Shown here: piece after piece, positions 1 through 12,566 of the stretch | Layout: every line of letters begins with the position of its first letter | How positions within the stretch are numbered: the stretch's first letter is position 1 | Assembly: GCA_026120185.1 (NCBI GenBank) | Contig: JANUWF010003369.1 | Span: 1,612,001-1,676,000 of the forward strand | Length of the DNA stretch: 64,000 bases | From: Voacanga thouarsii | Taxonomy: Eukaryota > Streptophyta > Magnoliopsida > Gentianales > Apocynaceae | Direction of reading: 5' to 3' | Translations under genes and position numbers: made by a program | The notes under the pieces: generated by a model | What the model saw: the letters and a program-made list of their open reading frames with translations, nothing else | Database searches by the model: none | What the model was told of the DNA's origin: nothing

Positions 1-3000
1 CCGGCTTAAAAGAAACCTTTTTCCTTCCTTGATTGCGCTTATGGGTGATCTCTTCGTTGTGTTTTGCAATGGTTTTCTTCACCTTCTCATGGAGTGCCTT
101 CACCATTTTTACTTTCTTAGCTCTATCAAGGTTCAAGCATTCACCTATAGGCAAAGGAACCAAATCTAAGGGAGTTAGAGGATTAAAACCATATACAATT
201 TCAAAAGGAGAATAAGAAGTGGTAGAGTGAATAGCCTTATTGTATGCAAACTCAATGTGAGGTAAGCACTCCTCCCAATTCTTCAAGTTCTTCTTGATTA
301 TAGCCTGCAAGAGTTGGGTGAGTGTATGATTGACCACATCGGTTTGTCTGTCTGTTTGGGGATGACAAGCTGTGGAAAACAAAAGGTTAGTTCCAAGTTT
401 GTTCCATAAAACTCTCCAAAAATGGCTAAGAAATTTTGTATCCCTATCTGAGACAATAGTCCTTAGAATCCCATGCATTCTCATCACTTCCTTAAAGAAT
501 AAATTTGCAATATAGGACGCATCATTAATTTTGGAACAAGCCACAAAATGAGCCATTTTGGAAAATCTGTCAACAATCACAAATATAGAATCCTTGCCCC
601 CCTGGGACCTAGGCAATCCTAAAATAAAGTCCATTGAAATATCAACCCAAGGTACATTAGGTGTGGGCAAAGGAATATAAAGACCATGTGGAAGAGCTCT
701 AGACTTAGCTCGCCTACAGGTAATGCATTGAGAACAATGTCTCTTCACATCCTTTCTCATTTTTGGCCAAAAGAAATGTTCCTTAAGGATGCCTAAGGTT
801 TTTGCAACACCAAAATGCCCCATTAGTCCCCCACTATGGGCTTCCCAAACTAGCAATACCATAATGGAACAATTTGGCACACAAAGCCTTGCCTCCCTAA
901 ATAAGAAACCGTCATGCCTATAATATTTATCAAATGCACATTTCTCACAAGCATGGAAAATATCCCCAAACTCCTCATCATCAACATACAAATCTTTCAC
1001 AAATTCAAAACCAAGAAGTTTAGTATCCAAAAAGTTGAGGAGTGCATACCTTCGAGATAGTGCATCCGCTACCACATTTTCCTTACCCTTCTTGTATTGA
1101 ATAACATATGGAAATGTCCCAATAAACTCCATCCACCTTGCATGCCTTTTGTTCAAATTTTGTTGGCTTTTGAGGTGTTTAAGGGTCTCATCATCGGTAT
1201 GAATGACAAACTCTCTTGGCAAAAGGTAGTGTTGCCAATACTCTAAGGTCCTTACCAAAGCAAAAAGCTCTTTGTCATAGATAGAATAGTTAAGGGCTAC
1301 CCCAGACAATTTTTCACTAAAGTATGCAATGGGTTTTCTATCTTGGGTCAAGACCGCACCTATTCCCACCCCACTTGCATCACACTCTATCTCAAAAGCC
1401 TTCTCAAAATTGGGAAGAATAAGAATTGGAGCTTGGCTCAATTTGTCCTTGAGGGTTTGAAAGGCTTGTTGTTGGGTTTCCTCCCACCTAAATCCCACAT
1501 TTTTCTTTACCACTTCGGTTAGAGGGGTTGCTATAGTGCTAAAATTTTGGATGAACCTCCTATAGAAACTAGTTAGCCCATGGAAACTACGGACTTGGGT
1601 AATGGTCGTAGGGTTGGCCAATCTTGGATGGCTCTCACTTTTCCCTCATCAATCTCAATCCCTCTTGCACTCAGAACATACCCAAGGAATGTAGTCATCT
1701 CCAAACAAAAAGAGTATTTTTCAAGATTAGCATACAATCTCTCCCTTCGGAGAGCTACAAGTACACTTTGAACATGATTTAAATGATCCACATATGATTT
1801 GCTATAAATTAATATGTCATCAAAGTACATAACAACAAATTTCCCAATGAATTCCCTCAAAACATGGTGCATTAATCGCATGAAAGTACTAGGAGCATTA
1901 GACAATCCAAAGGGCATGACAAGCCACTCATATAACCCTTGTTTAGTTTTAAAAGCTGTTTTCCATTTATCCCCTTCTCAGATCCTAATTTGGTGATAAC
2001 CGAATTTCAAATCAAATTTTAAGAAAATGCATGCACCAAATAGCTCACTAGCAAGTCATCTAGCCTAGAAATGGGATAGCGATATTTTACCGTTATGTTG
2101 TTGATAGCACGACAATCCATGCACATACACCATGTCCCATCCTTTTTGGGCACCAAGAGAATCGGAACCGCACATGGGCTTAGGCTCTCTCTCACATGTC
2201 CCTTCTCAAGCAATGCCTCCACTTATTTTTGCAATTCCTTGGACTCATCCGGATTGCTTCTATATGCCGGTCGGTTGGGGATGATGGCTCCGGATACAAA
2301 GTTAATTTGATGCTCAATTCTTCTTAATGGTGGTAGTCCTCCGGGCACCTCATTTGGGAAAACATATTTAAACTCTTGAAGAATAGCTGTAATTTCATGA
2401 GGTAAAGAAAATGTGGAATCATTAGTAGAAACATAAGAACCTTTGCATAAAAGAAGAATAACCAGTTCTTTAGCTTCTATAGCCTCTATGATCTCACTCT
2501 CTTTTGCAAAGAAATTCACTCTCTTTTTACCTCCCCTCCTAGGCCTTGCTCATTTCTATCCTTGATTGTCAAAGGCACTTGCTTACTCATTCTCTCTCTC
2601 AATTCTTTTTCTTACTTCTCATTTTCTTTCCTCACACTTTCTTGCTTTTGCTTAACTTCTAGTGCTCCCTTCTTCTTCTCTTTTTCTTTCATGATTCTTT
2701 GGTCTTTGCTCACCTCACTAGGGGCCATGGGGGTGAGGGTAAACTTAGTTCCCTCATTGAGTAGGGAATAAGTATTCTTTCTTCCATTATGTTTCACATG
2801 CCTATCATATTGCCAAGGCCTCCCTAGTAGTAAGTGTCCCGCTTGCATGGGCACTACATCACAAAGTACATCATTCTTGTACTTCCCCATTTCAAAAGAC
2901 ACCAACACTTGCTTGTTTACTCTCATTTTCCCACTATCATTCAACCAGTGTAGTTTGTAAGGCTTGGGATGCTTAATCTAACTCATGTCCAATTATTCAA

Positions 3001-3275
3001 CCAAATCCGCACTAATCACGTTGGTGCAACTCCCACTATCCACAATGACACTACAAGGGGTCTTGTTGATTAGACACCTAGTGTAGAAAATATTCTCTCT
3101 TTGTTGGTGGTCTTGATCCTCAATGGCTTGTGAGCTCAATGACCTTCTTGTGACTCCCACAAAGGAGTATTCTTGTCCAACAACTTCCCCTTCATCACTC
3201 TCCTCATCTCCAATTCCCTCTTGGTTTCCTTAGTACATTTCTTCCTCTTCTTCTTCGTCGGTAGAAACCTCATCA
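1..3275 (-). pseudogene. pol of the CRM-like element (PR, RT, RNase H, partial integrase), broken
   Basis: The protease motif VDSGSCTN lies near 3020-3045. Reverse transcriptase spans about 2310-1570, with [12 protein letters not shown] at 1882-1917 and the catalytic YFDD near 1817-1828. RNase H follows to about 1030. The integrase zinc domain near 690-850 keeps both histidines ([10 protein letters not shown]) and both cysteines (CITC). In the core, [11 protein letters not shown] and VSDRD give the two aspartates, but the usual catalytic glutamate of QTDGQTE is an aspartate (QTDRQTD, near 340-350). Frame breaks at 2220, 1990 and 1573 separate the RT pieces. The C-terminal part is outside the window, so a CRM-type targeting tail cannot be checked. 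Confidence 0.85.
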
Positions 3276-3279
3276 TAGG

Positions 3280-4596
3280 GATTGGTATACATCGCCCTCT
3301 TGCTTGGACACTCATGGGAAGTATGTCCATATCCTAGGTATTTAAAACACTTGATGTCTCTATTCCTTTGTCGCCTCTCCATGGTTTTTCCTTTGTCCTT
3401 GTTCCATCATTCCCTATGTTTCCAATCCTCCCTAGGTTTCCAAGCCTTCTTTGGTTTGTTGAAGTCCCTTTGATATGGTTTAGGGGCTTCATCCTTCTTA
3501 GTTTGCACTTTGCTAGTTGTGTTGGGATTTGGAAGTGTTGGTCTAGTAAATGTCCTCCTCCTTAATTGCTTTTCAATATTCATGGCGGCATGTACCATAT
3601 CCTCCAAGCGATCATAGGGGTGCAATTCCACCAAATTTGCAATCTCTCTATTTAATCCTCCCAAAAATCTTGCCCTTGTAGCTCCTGAATCCTCATGGAT
3701 TTGAGCTCTCATCAACATAACCTCCATCTCCTTATGGTAATCCTCCACACTCTTGTTCTCTTGCTTGAGTGCTTGGAGCCTTTGGTAGAGATCACTATAG
3801 TAATGGTGTGGTATAAACCTTGCTCTCATCATGTCTTTCAACAAATTCCAATTAGCCACGGTTTCCACTCCTATTTGTCTCCTTTGTACACTAACTTGCT
3901 CCCCCACCATACCAAAGCATACTTTGAGAATCCTAAAATAGCCAACCTCACTTTTGACCTCTCACTATAGTTATGGCTTTCTAAAAATATCTCCATTTTG
4001 CTTTCCCACTCAAAATAAGCTTTGGGGTCATTTTTGCCATAGAATGCAGGCACCTTCAACTTAATACGGCTCAACTCCCTTTCCACATCATTTCCTTCTC
4101 TCCTTCCTTCTCTATGACCCCATCCTCTATGTTGTTCCCCAAAAGCCTCGATATGATCCCCCTTATACCATTCATCAATTCCCTCAAATTCTCTTTCTAA
4201 CCCCCTTACATTGATCCCTCCATTCCTTCATTGGCCTCTTCCTCGTCCTCCTCTTAAGCCATGTCTTCCTCCTCTCATAGGAGCTTATTGGATACCCCCA
4301 ATAGAGTGTTCATCCCATTCTTCCCCTTGTTGGGCATGTAACGGAGGAGTGTGGGCATCTCCATCCCTCATCCTTGGACTAGGCACTTCATACCGCTCTT
4401 GGCCTCTCCTTTGTGCAACAGTAGAAGACTGTCCAAGATGGTTTATCAACTCCCTTGTCAGGTTTTAGAACTCGCTTTGCATTGTCCTCATCATAGCTTG
4501 CATGTCTTCACGCAGTCCCCTAGCATCAAATTGTTCTTCTTGAGGTCTACTAGGTCCACTTGGGTTAGACCTAGAGATCTCTTGTTCATGGGCCAT
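3280..4596 (-). pseudogene. gag of the CRM-like element, broken
   Basis: Gag would form the virus-like particle and bind the element RNA. The start is the ATG at 4596 (MAHEQEISRS), the first ATG after the leader. The capsid-type core lies at about 3900-4086 (KVPAFYGKNDPKAYFEWESK) and 3560-3910 (RARFIPHHYYSDLYQRLQAL), with a zinc knuckle near 3308-3350. The knuckle reads C-F-K-Y...GH...C: the second cysteine of C-X2-C-X4-H-X4-C is replaced by tyrosine. A stop interrupts the N-terminal part near 4468, and the two core segments are in different frames, so there is a frameshift near 3890. It probably encoded one polyprotein with pol downstream. Confidence 0.8.
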
Positions 4597-5484
4597 AGTG
4601 ATGGAATATTGCCTTACACCTAAAAAATAAAGACGTTAGAAGAAAAATAGATTCTCACTCACTTCCTTGTGTGATGGCTCTCCAAATTGATCACTCCACG
4701 CTCGTGTTTGCTCTCTTAGGCTCTTTTAATGATAAGCTCACCCTCTTGCCTTTTTCTCAACACTCAAGCCTTCTTGTTCGATCCCAATTCTCCTCAATAG
4801 CTGAAGATTTAGTCCAGCTAAGTGAATCACACAAATCAAGAGAATTTTCCAATTAGGGGGTCTTAGGGGAATTTCAACAAACACTTGTTGGGCATCTCAA
4901 GCAAACAAGTTTTAAGCTAAGAATTTCAAGGAGAGTGGACTTGATCAACATAAGAATAAACATTAGATGCACAAGAAAGAATTCTAATCAAGAAACAAAC
5001 AAGAATTATCAAGAACAAAGAGATAAGAACAACTAAAACTAGGATGATGAAGAACAAAATGGTCACAAATGCACAATAGAGAAATTGAGTTCAAGGATCA
5101 TGGAATTTAACATTAGAGTATTATAACAAGTCATAAAAACCCAAAGAATCAAAATCAAGAATCAAAGTTCCCAATTATAGCTAAAAACACTCTCATGGAA
5201 CTTTTATCAAACACCTTCGATGCAACTTGTCACTCAAGAGCAATTAGAAATTTCAACCATATTCAAGCCAAATTTCACCACAAACAAAAGAAAAATTAAT
5301 TCCCAAGGATTATAACAACATCAAGGAGCAATTTCCCAACAGAAAATTCAAGATATAACAAAGATTCAATGACCTTTTTGAAGCATATTTTTCAGTTACG
5401 GGATTTGCCCTGTTTTTCTTTTTCTTCACTTTGTGGGGCTCCTTTTCTTGTTTTCAAGCTTTGATGGGAATCAAGCTTTTCCTT
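4597..5484 (-). other. untranslated leader of the CRM-like element
   Basis: Nearly 900 bases between primer binding site and gag start. It is A-rich in the plus-strand reading, has no convincing ORF and no repeat I could define. In a transcribed copy this would be 5' UTR, possibly carrying packaging signals; that is inference from position. Confidence 0.6.
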
Positions 5485-5496
5485 GCTCTGATACCA
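5485..5496 (-). promoter_or_regulatory. primer binding site, initiator tRNA-Met type (CRM-like element)
   Basis: The minus strand reads TGGTATCAGAGC, an exact match to the 12 bases that pair with the 3' end of plant initiator tRNA-Met. It lies 8 bases inside the LTR end at 5505 and so fixes the element's orientation and LTR border. Confidence 0.9.
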
Positions 5497-5504
5497 AAAC
5501 TCTT

Positions 5505-6510
5505 TGATATAACTTTTTGTGGTGGCTTTTTCTTGGTGTTGTGGTGTTTTGGTGTCTATGTGTCCAGTTCAATCAAAGGGAACCAAAACAGGGACTTTTC
5601 TTGTGACAAAAGGAGAAAGTAACTTAACTATCTACATACCCTTCAAACCCTTGAAGAACAAAGCCTCAAAGACCCTTAAGATGAATAGAAAGTTCTACTA
5701 GATTCTCACCCTAACATCCTTGAAGCAACAAAGGCAAGCAAGAACATGTAGAATAGAGAAAATAGGCACCCAAATATTGAATTTCAAACAAACCTTAGAA
5801 GAACAAAGCAACTAAGACCCATTCAAAGAAAACAACATTGGATTATCCAAAAGATTTATAGACTCTTACAAAAGGAGGACTAACCCTTAAGTTTGGTCTT
5901 GAATAAGAAGAACAAAGAGGCTAGGGCCTCTCAAGGTTCTCTCTCTAGTTGAATTAAAGTTTGAGTGAATTGAATTGTTAAAGTAGTAAAGGTGCCATTT
6001 ATACTACCCTAACCCTAGCTAAGTAATCCTTGAGGTTTAGTTACAGTTTAGGGTCAAAATAAGTCTTTACAAACAATTAAAAGTGAAGAAAGCCGGAGAA
6101 AAGTATTAAAAAGTGGAACAGTTGATGATTGCCCAGGGCCAAGCCGGCGCCGGTTTGGAACATCACAACCGACGCCGGTTAGGTTTTGTCTTCGATCGGT
6201 TCTTGTTTGCTTGAGTGTTGGTTTTGGACAGAATGGTGCCGGCGTCGGTTTGGCTGTATGGAGCCGATGCCGGCTATCCTCTGGAAGCCTCCCTTGTCGA
6301 ATTTCATCCCCTTTTGCTGACGGCTTAAGTTCTTGTTGGGGTCCTTCGCGGATGGCTATCAACACAAACTCTTAGCTCACTTCCTCAACCCTCCAATCCT
6401 CCTTCATCCTCAAGCATTGTTTGATGATCAATTGAAAATCATCTTGAAGCTTTTTGGTCATCGCTCTAGTCATCGATCCTTGTCCTCCATGATGAAGTAG
6501 AGTCTCATCA
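5505..6510 (-). repeat. 5' LTR of the CRM-like element
   Basis: About 1006 bases, bounded on the minus strand by TGATGAGACT and GTTATATCA (TGAT/ATCA inverted ends). The inner border is set by the primer binding site, the outer border by the TGAT end and the change to unrelated sequence. It contains GC-rich palindromic boxes at about 6139-6285, far richer in G+C than the rest of the LTR. The promoter and polyadenylation site should lie here, but I could not place a TATA box with confidence. The 3' LTR is outside the window. Confidence 0.78.
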
Positions 6511-7789
6511 CTCATCGTGCACTTAAGGATCTTTTACTTGCCACTATAAGCCAGGGGTCCCAATCCTGACATCAATCACTATCGAGGTGGCAAGGGATTG
6601 AACACACCGAGTGTCCCCACTCGGTATCATGTGAACAACCCACCATCACGATCAATAGGTAATTGTCGGGCTCACAACGGCTAGCCAGGGATGGCTAATT
6701 CCATTATCCTATCGCCCCATTCGGAGTAAGATAAGCCCAATAACTGGACCAGGTTATTTGGGTTCATCTATCTCTAACGAAGGCTAATACAAAGGTCAAA
6801 GCCCTTGCTGAGTACTCAACGTCACCACTAATTCACATATTCAATATACTCATTTGAAAGGAGTTTGCTCTCTTCGAAGGGAATTCAAAACAACTCATTC
6901 TTGGGGCCAAACATCATTTTATAAAACTTTTACATCACCTGAGAGGGTTTTTTTAAGAGCTAGCAAAATTGTATAAATTTCATCTCGGAAGCCATTAAGC
7001 ATAAAGAAAGCTTATTTTAAGCATAAAGAAAGCTTAGTGAAACATATCGTAAGTATTAAATAGACTGGATTCATAAGCTTTAGTCATGTCAAGAAAACAT
7101 AGTTTATATTAGAGAAACATTAAATTTTGTCAGAAAAACACATAGCTAATGATGGTTTTAAAATCAAGGGACTCACCTTGTATAATAGGTTGAAGTTGCA
7201 CTTGTATAGTCCTAAAAGGAGTTCCCTCAACTTGATTCACCTACATCATTAGTATATTTCCTTATTATTACTTAATTGGTTCAAATGCTTAATGGTTTGA
7301 ATAAGGTTTCTATAATCTCTCTAAAGAAATAAATGAATTAATGTCTTTAATGGTTTCCTAGTTTTACAGCTTTACCATCCTCCACTATTCTTCACACAAC
7401 TTACTCAATATAGGTCCAAATAAGGTAAGGTTTCTTCCATAATATTCCTAAAACATCCCTCTATCGCTTCCAGGACATGATACCTATAAACTCCATCCCA
7501 TTTTGTACAGTTTTTCAGTTAAGTTCACTGCTCCGGGTTTTGGAATTCAGATTTGTCATCTTCCAGTGTTTTGTGCATATCTCTTTCAATACAGGCCAAA
7601 ATGAGGTGAAACTACTTCCAAAATACTCCTAGGACATTTCTCTATCAACTTCAGGTCATGGGGTATTCAAACCTCCCTCCACATTGTTCAAATTTTTAGC
7701 TAAATTTACTGTTCTGAGTTGGAGGTTCAAATTACAGTTTAGAAGCTCAACTTGTTTTAATTTATTTCTATGGTTTCTTCAGCATACCC
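6511..7789 (-). repeat. older Tekay-like LTR, inner piece (minus strand), interrupted on both sides
   Basis: Read on the minus strand this holds blocks seen in the other large LTRs here: GAGTACTCAGCAAGGGC near 6806-6825, a GAGCCC/GCTAGCC stretch near 6670-6695 and an accompanying GGACACTCGG near 6610-6625. It is therefore the inner part of a Tekay-like LTR whose outer part continues at 11169-12566. The insertion at 7790-11168 splits it, and the CRM-like element truncates it at 6511, so its end and any coding region are not visible. There is no gene here. Confidence 0.65.
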
Positions 7790-10700
7790 TGTAATACCCC
7801 GCCCAAAACTACCTTTGACTATGGGGAAAAGTCATGCATTGCATAGTATTTTGTATTTTATGTGGTAGCTTAAATTATTTTATTTGCATGGATGCATGTG
7901 AATTTTTCCGTTGCTCTTGTATTTAAATTAATTGAGGTGAAATAGTGTGTTGTTAAAGATTTGGTTAAGGGAGGTTTGGTCGAAGATTTGGAAGGATGAG
8001 TATTGGACAAGTAAGAACTTCTTGTTGGAAGAATTAGTATTGGAATTGATTTGGAATAGCGGGGAGGATGGTGATTTTTCCGGGGTGGCCTGAGTTCGAA
8101 TCCTATCTCTTATAAATCCTAGTTTCTCTTCTTGAAGATTCTTTTCCTTAGAGTTTCCATATCTTGGCCGAAAAAGATATAGCAACCCTAGAGAAATTTT
8201 AGTGCCATTACTCCAAGGAAATAAGTCTCTATATTTATTTCCTAAATTCAAGGACTTTGATGTAAATAAAGTTCACTTTTAATTTTCAGCTTTTATTCCT
8301 TAGGATTTTCGAAAAAACCCTAGCTAGTAATTAAAACTTCAGTTTGATTTTAGCTTAATAGATGTTGCCATGGATAGTTGGAATTAATGAGTCATTTTCC
8401 TAGTAGGAAACCTTGTTGATTTTAACCCTAGAATGTTAGCTAAAAATCTAGAAAAATTTTCAGCAAGTGCCGCCACTTCTTGGAGGAATTTTAGCTCAAT
8501 CCAAACTCTTCTAGGACTAGAGGAAATCTTATCCAAATCCTTGATAAAACCAGGTTTTATTCAATCCTAAATCAACTAGGATTAGAATCCCTTTTCCTAG
8601 CTGAATTTCGGCAACTTTGTGCAAGCACAAGCTACACGAAATTCTTGCCCTTCTAATTGCAATCAAACTCTTCAAACCCTAGCTCAAATTACCTAGAACA
8701 ACGCCCACCAAATCAGATTACTCTAGTAACACAAAATTAGGATTTTCTTCACCAAAAATTCCAGAATTTTAGTCCAGCTTATGCCCAGAATTTTCGACAG
8801 CTTTGCACTCCAAAACCTACCAAAACTCCTTGTTGATTAAGCCAAATTCCAGCACCTAAAGACCACACTTTTCTCCTCTGGAATTTCGTAAAAAACAGCA
8901 GCCAAAACAGTCCAAAAATCCGTCACTCTTGCGCAGAATTTTCGCACAGCACTTGCACAGATTTCGGCCAGCCTTGTACAGGAATTTCGGCCAGCTTGCA
9001 CTCCTACACAAACCGAAATTCTGCAAACCAAAACACACCAAAATCCTCAGTTGATCAAGCCAATTTTCTGCGCCTAAAATCCTCATATTTTCTCTGAAAA
9101 TTGAGGTAGAACCACAGTTGCAACAGACTAGAATTTCTCCTCTTATTGTTCAGCAATTTCGTACAGCAAAACCACTGCATGCGCACAGAAATTTCAGCTC
9201 TTCAAACCTTCTCAAACTCTTCTTTGTTCTGCCCAAAATTCTGAACACATTCAGCCCTTCCCTTGAGCAATATTTTGGCCAGTACAAAGAAGCAAATTAC
9301 AGAATATTTTCTCCCTTAAACCCTCCCAGAGTTGGCAGCAATAAGGCACACCATAAGCTGCAATTTTTTCCCTTGCTGTCCAAGAAACCTAAAGCCATTA
9401 GGAGTCTTCCTAAACACCACCATCTAACCCTAAAGCATAGTAGTTTATTACCCTTTCTATTCTACATGAAAAATTCCAGCAAGAACTCCACAACAATTTT
9501 CGAAAATCTTAAGAGCAATACCTAGCAAAAATCGAACACACCTTAAGGTAAGCAAAAATCCTCTCAACCTCTTGATGCCGTTTTCTCTAATGATTCTTTT
9601 CTCCTTCTTCTTCCCTTAAATCACGCCATATAGAGGCTGATTTCATCTTCTTCTTTAATTTTCGGTCAAGAGGAGCAAAGGAGGTAGCTTTTCTCTTCTT
9701 TTCAAGCGAACTCGGGACGATCACCATAGGAGTATCGAGACCTCATTACCCGGTTATTGCAAGGTAAGGGAATACCCACCCTTGATGCCGAAAGTAAGGT
9801 TTAATGATGTCTATTAGTTGGATGAGCATATGGTCATGGTATATGATCTTCAGGGATTGGATAGTTTACTTGGATTCAAATAGGGGATTGCGAATTGTTG
9901 TGAAAATAAATGAGATTAAAGCATGTTCGAATTAATTGAGACCCTGATCATGATATAATATGGTGTAGATCAGGAGGATAATTGAGGAAAGCAAGCTGTG
10001 ATTTTATCTCATTTATCTGAGGCATATCAAGTAAGTCATTGCATAAACTCTTTTGTTAAATGTTGTGATGGTAAGTCCTTGTATAAACTCTTTGGTTAAA
10101 TGTTGTGATGGCAAGTCTATGTTGTGAAGCTTTGTAAAGCTATTGTTGAGCTATGATTATTTGGGTTGTAAACGTGGAGGATTATTCTTTAAACAGTTTT
10201 GTCAAACTAATGATTTTATCAAGAAAACTATTCTTTCCTAAATTTTTAGAAAACTCTTTTAGAGAAAAACCATGTTGTACAAAGCCAAGGTGTGGAGATA
10301 TTTTGAATCAGGAATTGACGGATATGTTCGTTGAGTATTCAATAAGGGTAGGCTAATAATACTAGTCTTGGAGGGCTAGCGTAAGTCTTCTGGTAGGAGG
10401 CCACCTCTAGAAGATGAACTCTGCTTGAAAAGGCGACAGTGTTGGTTAGTCAGGCCAGTCCGAGCTAGCATTTGTACCTGGTATGGTATTACTTATATTC
10501 CCGGCATGGACACCCGGATGGTTTTGTTGGGTGTAGAGATGGAGGAGTATCTCACCCGGTGAGCTGTACACTCACCTTGATCAGAACGCCCAACGTGTGG
10601 TAATCTGGTCCGGACAAGGTGCACAAAGTGTGGTGCCTTGGCCATTTTGTTCTCGTGGAGCCCAACGTGTGGTGACACGACTGTTTGTTCGAGTGGAGGA

Positions 10701-11168
10701 TTTATTTTGTACAAAGTGTGACAATGAGAAAAACCCACTCCTTGCGAAAAGAGATTGTTTATGACTTGCCAAATTATTTCTACAAATGTTTTGCACTTTG
10801 CATACACGTACTATTTAAAACACCATGCACACTCACAGGACTTACTGAGATTTATTCTCACACGGTTTTACATCATGTTTTCAGGAGATAGATTGTGCTG
10901 AGTCAGCGGGGCTTTGACAGTAGAGGCTTTTGCTATTTTTCCTATGCTGTTCTAGGAGACTTTTGTCGTTTATGCTTCTGAACAATATTTCTTTTATTTT
11001 GTATTGCTCCAATTTGAGCCTGATGTAGTAAGAGTATTTCTTCATTTATCAAAGTTGATTCTTTTGGAGATTGCCTTTATATTTTATATCTCGTTTTAAA
11101 GACCCCTTGTCCTACGGGATGGGGTGACATTCCCGCCCTTTTAGGGTACGTAGTCGTGGGGTGTTACA
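7790..11168 (+). mobile_element. solo LTR of a Tekay-like Ty3 element
   Basis: Begins TGTAATACCCC and ends GGGGTGTTACA, the terminal pattern of the large LTRs in this window. It is flanked by a perfect 5-base target duplication, TACCC (7785-7789 and 11169-11173). No primer binding site, coding region or second LTR follows, so this is a solo LTR left by recombination between two LTRs. Inside are the shared block beginning GTTGAGTATTCAATAAGGGT near 10331, CCCAACGTGTGG motifs near 10588 and 10661, and a GC-rich hairpin-forming end. A diverged ~215-base tandem repeat lies near 8785-9110. Apparent ORFs inside have no recognisable product. Confidence 0.93.
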
Positions 11169-12566
11169 TACCCACCCCATTTAAACCCTTCAATGCCTCA
11201 TTTAACATCCCAACATCAGTATTCCAATAGGTTTTCATGCCCAACACTTCTCTTTAGTTCAAACAAATAAATTATACCAAGCTCACCAAACTAGTAAATT
11301 TTGGCAGTTTTCACCCTTCTTGTTGTTCATGATCTCTTAGCTATTCAAAACCCTCACAACCTCCACACAACTTGTTCCAAATCCTTTCTAACTAGTCTAG
11401 GACATGTTTAGAGTCATTTATACTGAATTTTCAATCATATCTACTTAGATTTCCTTTAATATTTCCAATCAACACAAACTTGTGAGTTGTTATTAGCAAA
11501 TGGCTTTTCTTGTTTTCTTTATCACTTCCTTCCTTTCTCTTTTCAAATTTCCAGTATATCATCACTCCAATACACCTTAAATGAACTGAAAACCATTCTC
11601 AACCCATCACTACACCAACCAATCACTCCAACAACCATCACAACATCAAAATATTTTTATTACTCAACATCAACTATTTCATATGCATTTAGTTTCCAAC
11701 TTTTAACATCATTCTTTTAGCTTTTGAGAAATTGCCTCTTACCTTTCCAAGATGAGTGCAAGGCTGTATTTTCCTTTCCTTCCTTCCTTCTCCTTTCTTT
11801 CTCCTTGCTGCCAGTTTCCTCTCATTCCTCCTTGCTGTCGGTTGTCTTCTCCTTGCTGCCGGAAATCTCTCTCTCTCCCTTAGTCTCTATTTTTCTTGTT
11901 TTTCTTCTTCTCCTTCCAGCTTTGGCTGAAAATTTTCTCCTCCTCACTCCTATTTATATAGCTCAACTTCTTGGTCTTGATTTGGTCTTAATAAAATGAC
12001 TTAGGGTAAGTTGGCATTTCTAGAAGCCTTTAGACCTTTATAGAACTTAAAAGAAGATTGTGGAACTATGTAGAAGCTTATAGAACCCCCTAGAAGTCTC
12101 AAGACTAATGTACTTGCTAACCTTGCCCTAATCTAGTTTAGCTTAACTAAGCTTGATTAAAGAAAGTCTAAGAATAGCTAATCTTGGTCAAATATATCAA
12201 GCTTGTGGGCCTTTCATTTACTTCTTATGGGCCCCCTAAAATATCTTAGTATATGATAGACTATAATTAAGATATTTATAGTATTTAGTTATTGTATATA
12301 CATATATACATATATAAATAATAATAGTAAGAATAATATGATAATTCAATAAAGTTATTGAATTTAATAATAAAATAATTTAATATTACCAAGAGATTTT
12401 GGTATTAAATAATAAATATAAAATAATCGCAAGGGTTATAGAATAATGGTGATAATGAAATGAAATAAAATAAAATATATACTCATATATAGAAAATAAT
12501 AGTGAAAATAATATTAGTAAACAAGTTTACCCTACGTAAATCCTTTATATATGGCGGGTTATTACA
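11169..12566 (-). repeat. older Tekay-like LTR, outer piece (minus strand)
   Basis: The minus strand starts TGTAATAACCCGCC at 12566, close to the start of the solo LTR at 7790. An AT-rich block (about 12240-12500) follows, then pyrimidine-rich sequence reaching the solo LTR insertion. Its start lies exactly where the copia gag reading frame at 12567 breaks off, so it inserted into that gag. The adjacent bases GATAG (12567-12571) are a candidate half of its target duplication. It holds no gene. Confidence 0.72.

Larger units (their letters stand above)
1..6510 (-). mobile_element. CRM-like Ty3 (chromovirus) retrotransposon, 3' part cut by window edge
   Basis: A minus-strand Ty3 element seen from its 5' LTR (5505-6510) through a leader, gag, protease, reverse transcriptase and RNase H into the integrase, which runs off the left edge. 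The order PR-RT-RH-IN is that of Ty3 elements. The gag and the RT block ([23 protein letters not shown]) look most like the CRM/Reina branch of chromoviruses. CRM relatives often sit near centromeres, but nothing here shows that location. The 5-base sequence after the LTR (CTCAT, 6511-6515) would be one half of the target duplication; the other half is outside. The coding region has stops and frameshifts, so the copy is dead. Confidence 0.85.

Noticed and set aside
9118..9525. 135-codon plus-strand ORF
   Set aside because: It lies wholly inside the solo LTR, has low-complexity composition matching the degenerate AATTTC/CCAGC repeats, and resembles no protein I know.
11724..11999. 91-codon plus-strand hydrophobic ORF
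   Set aside because: It comes from a pyrimidine-rich stretch of the old LTR, antisense to it; the leucine/serine-rich product is a composition effect.
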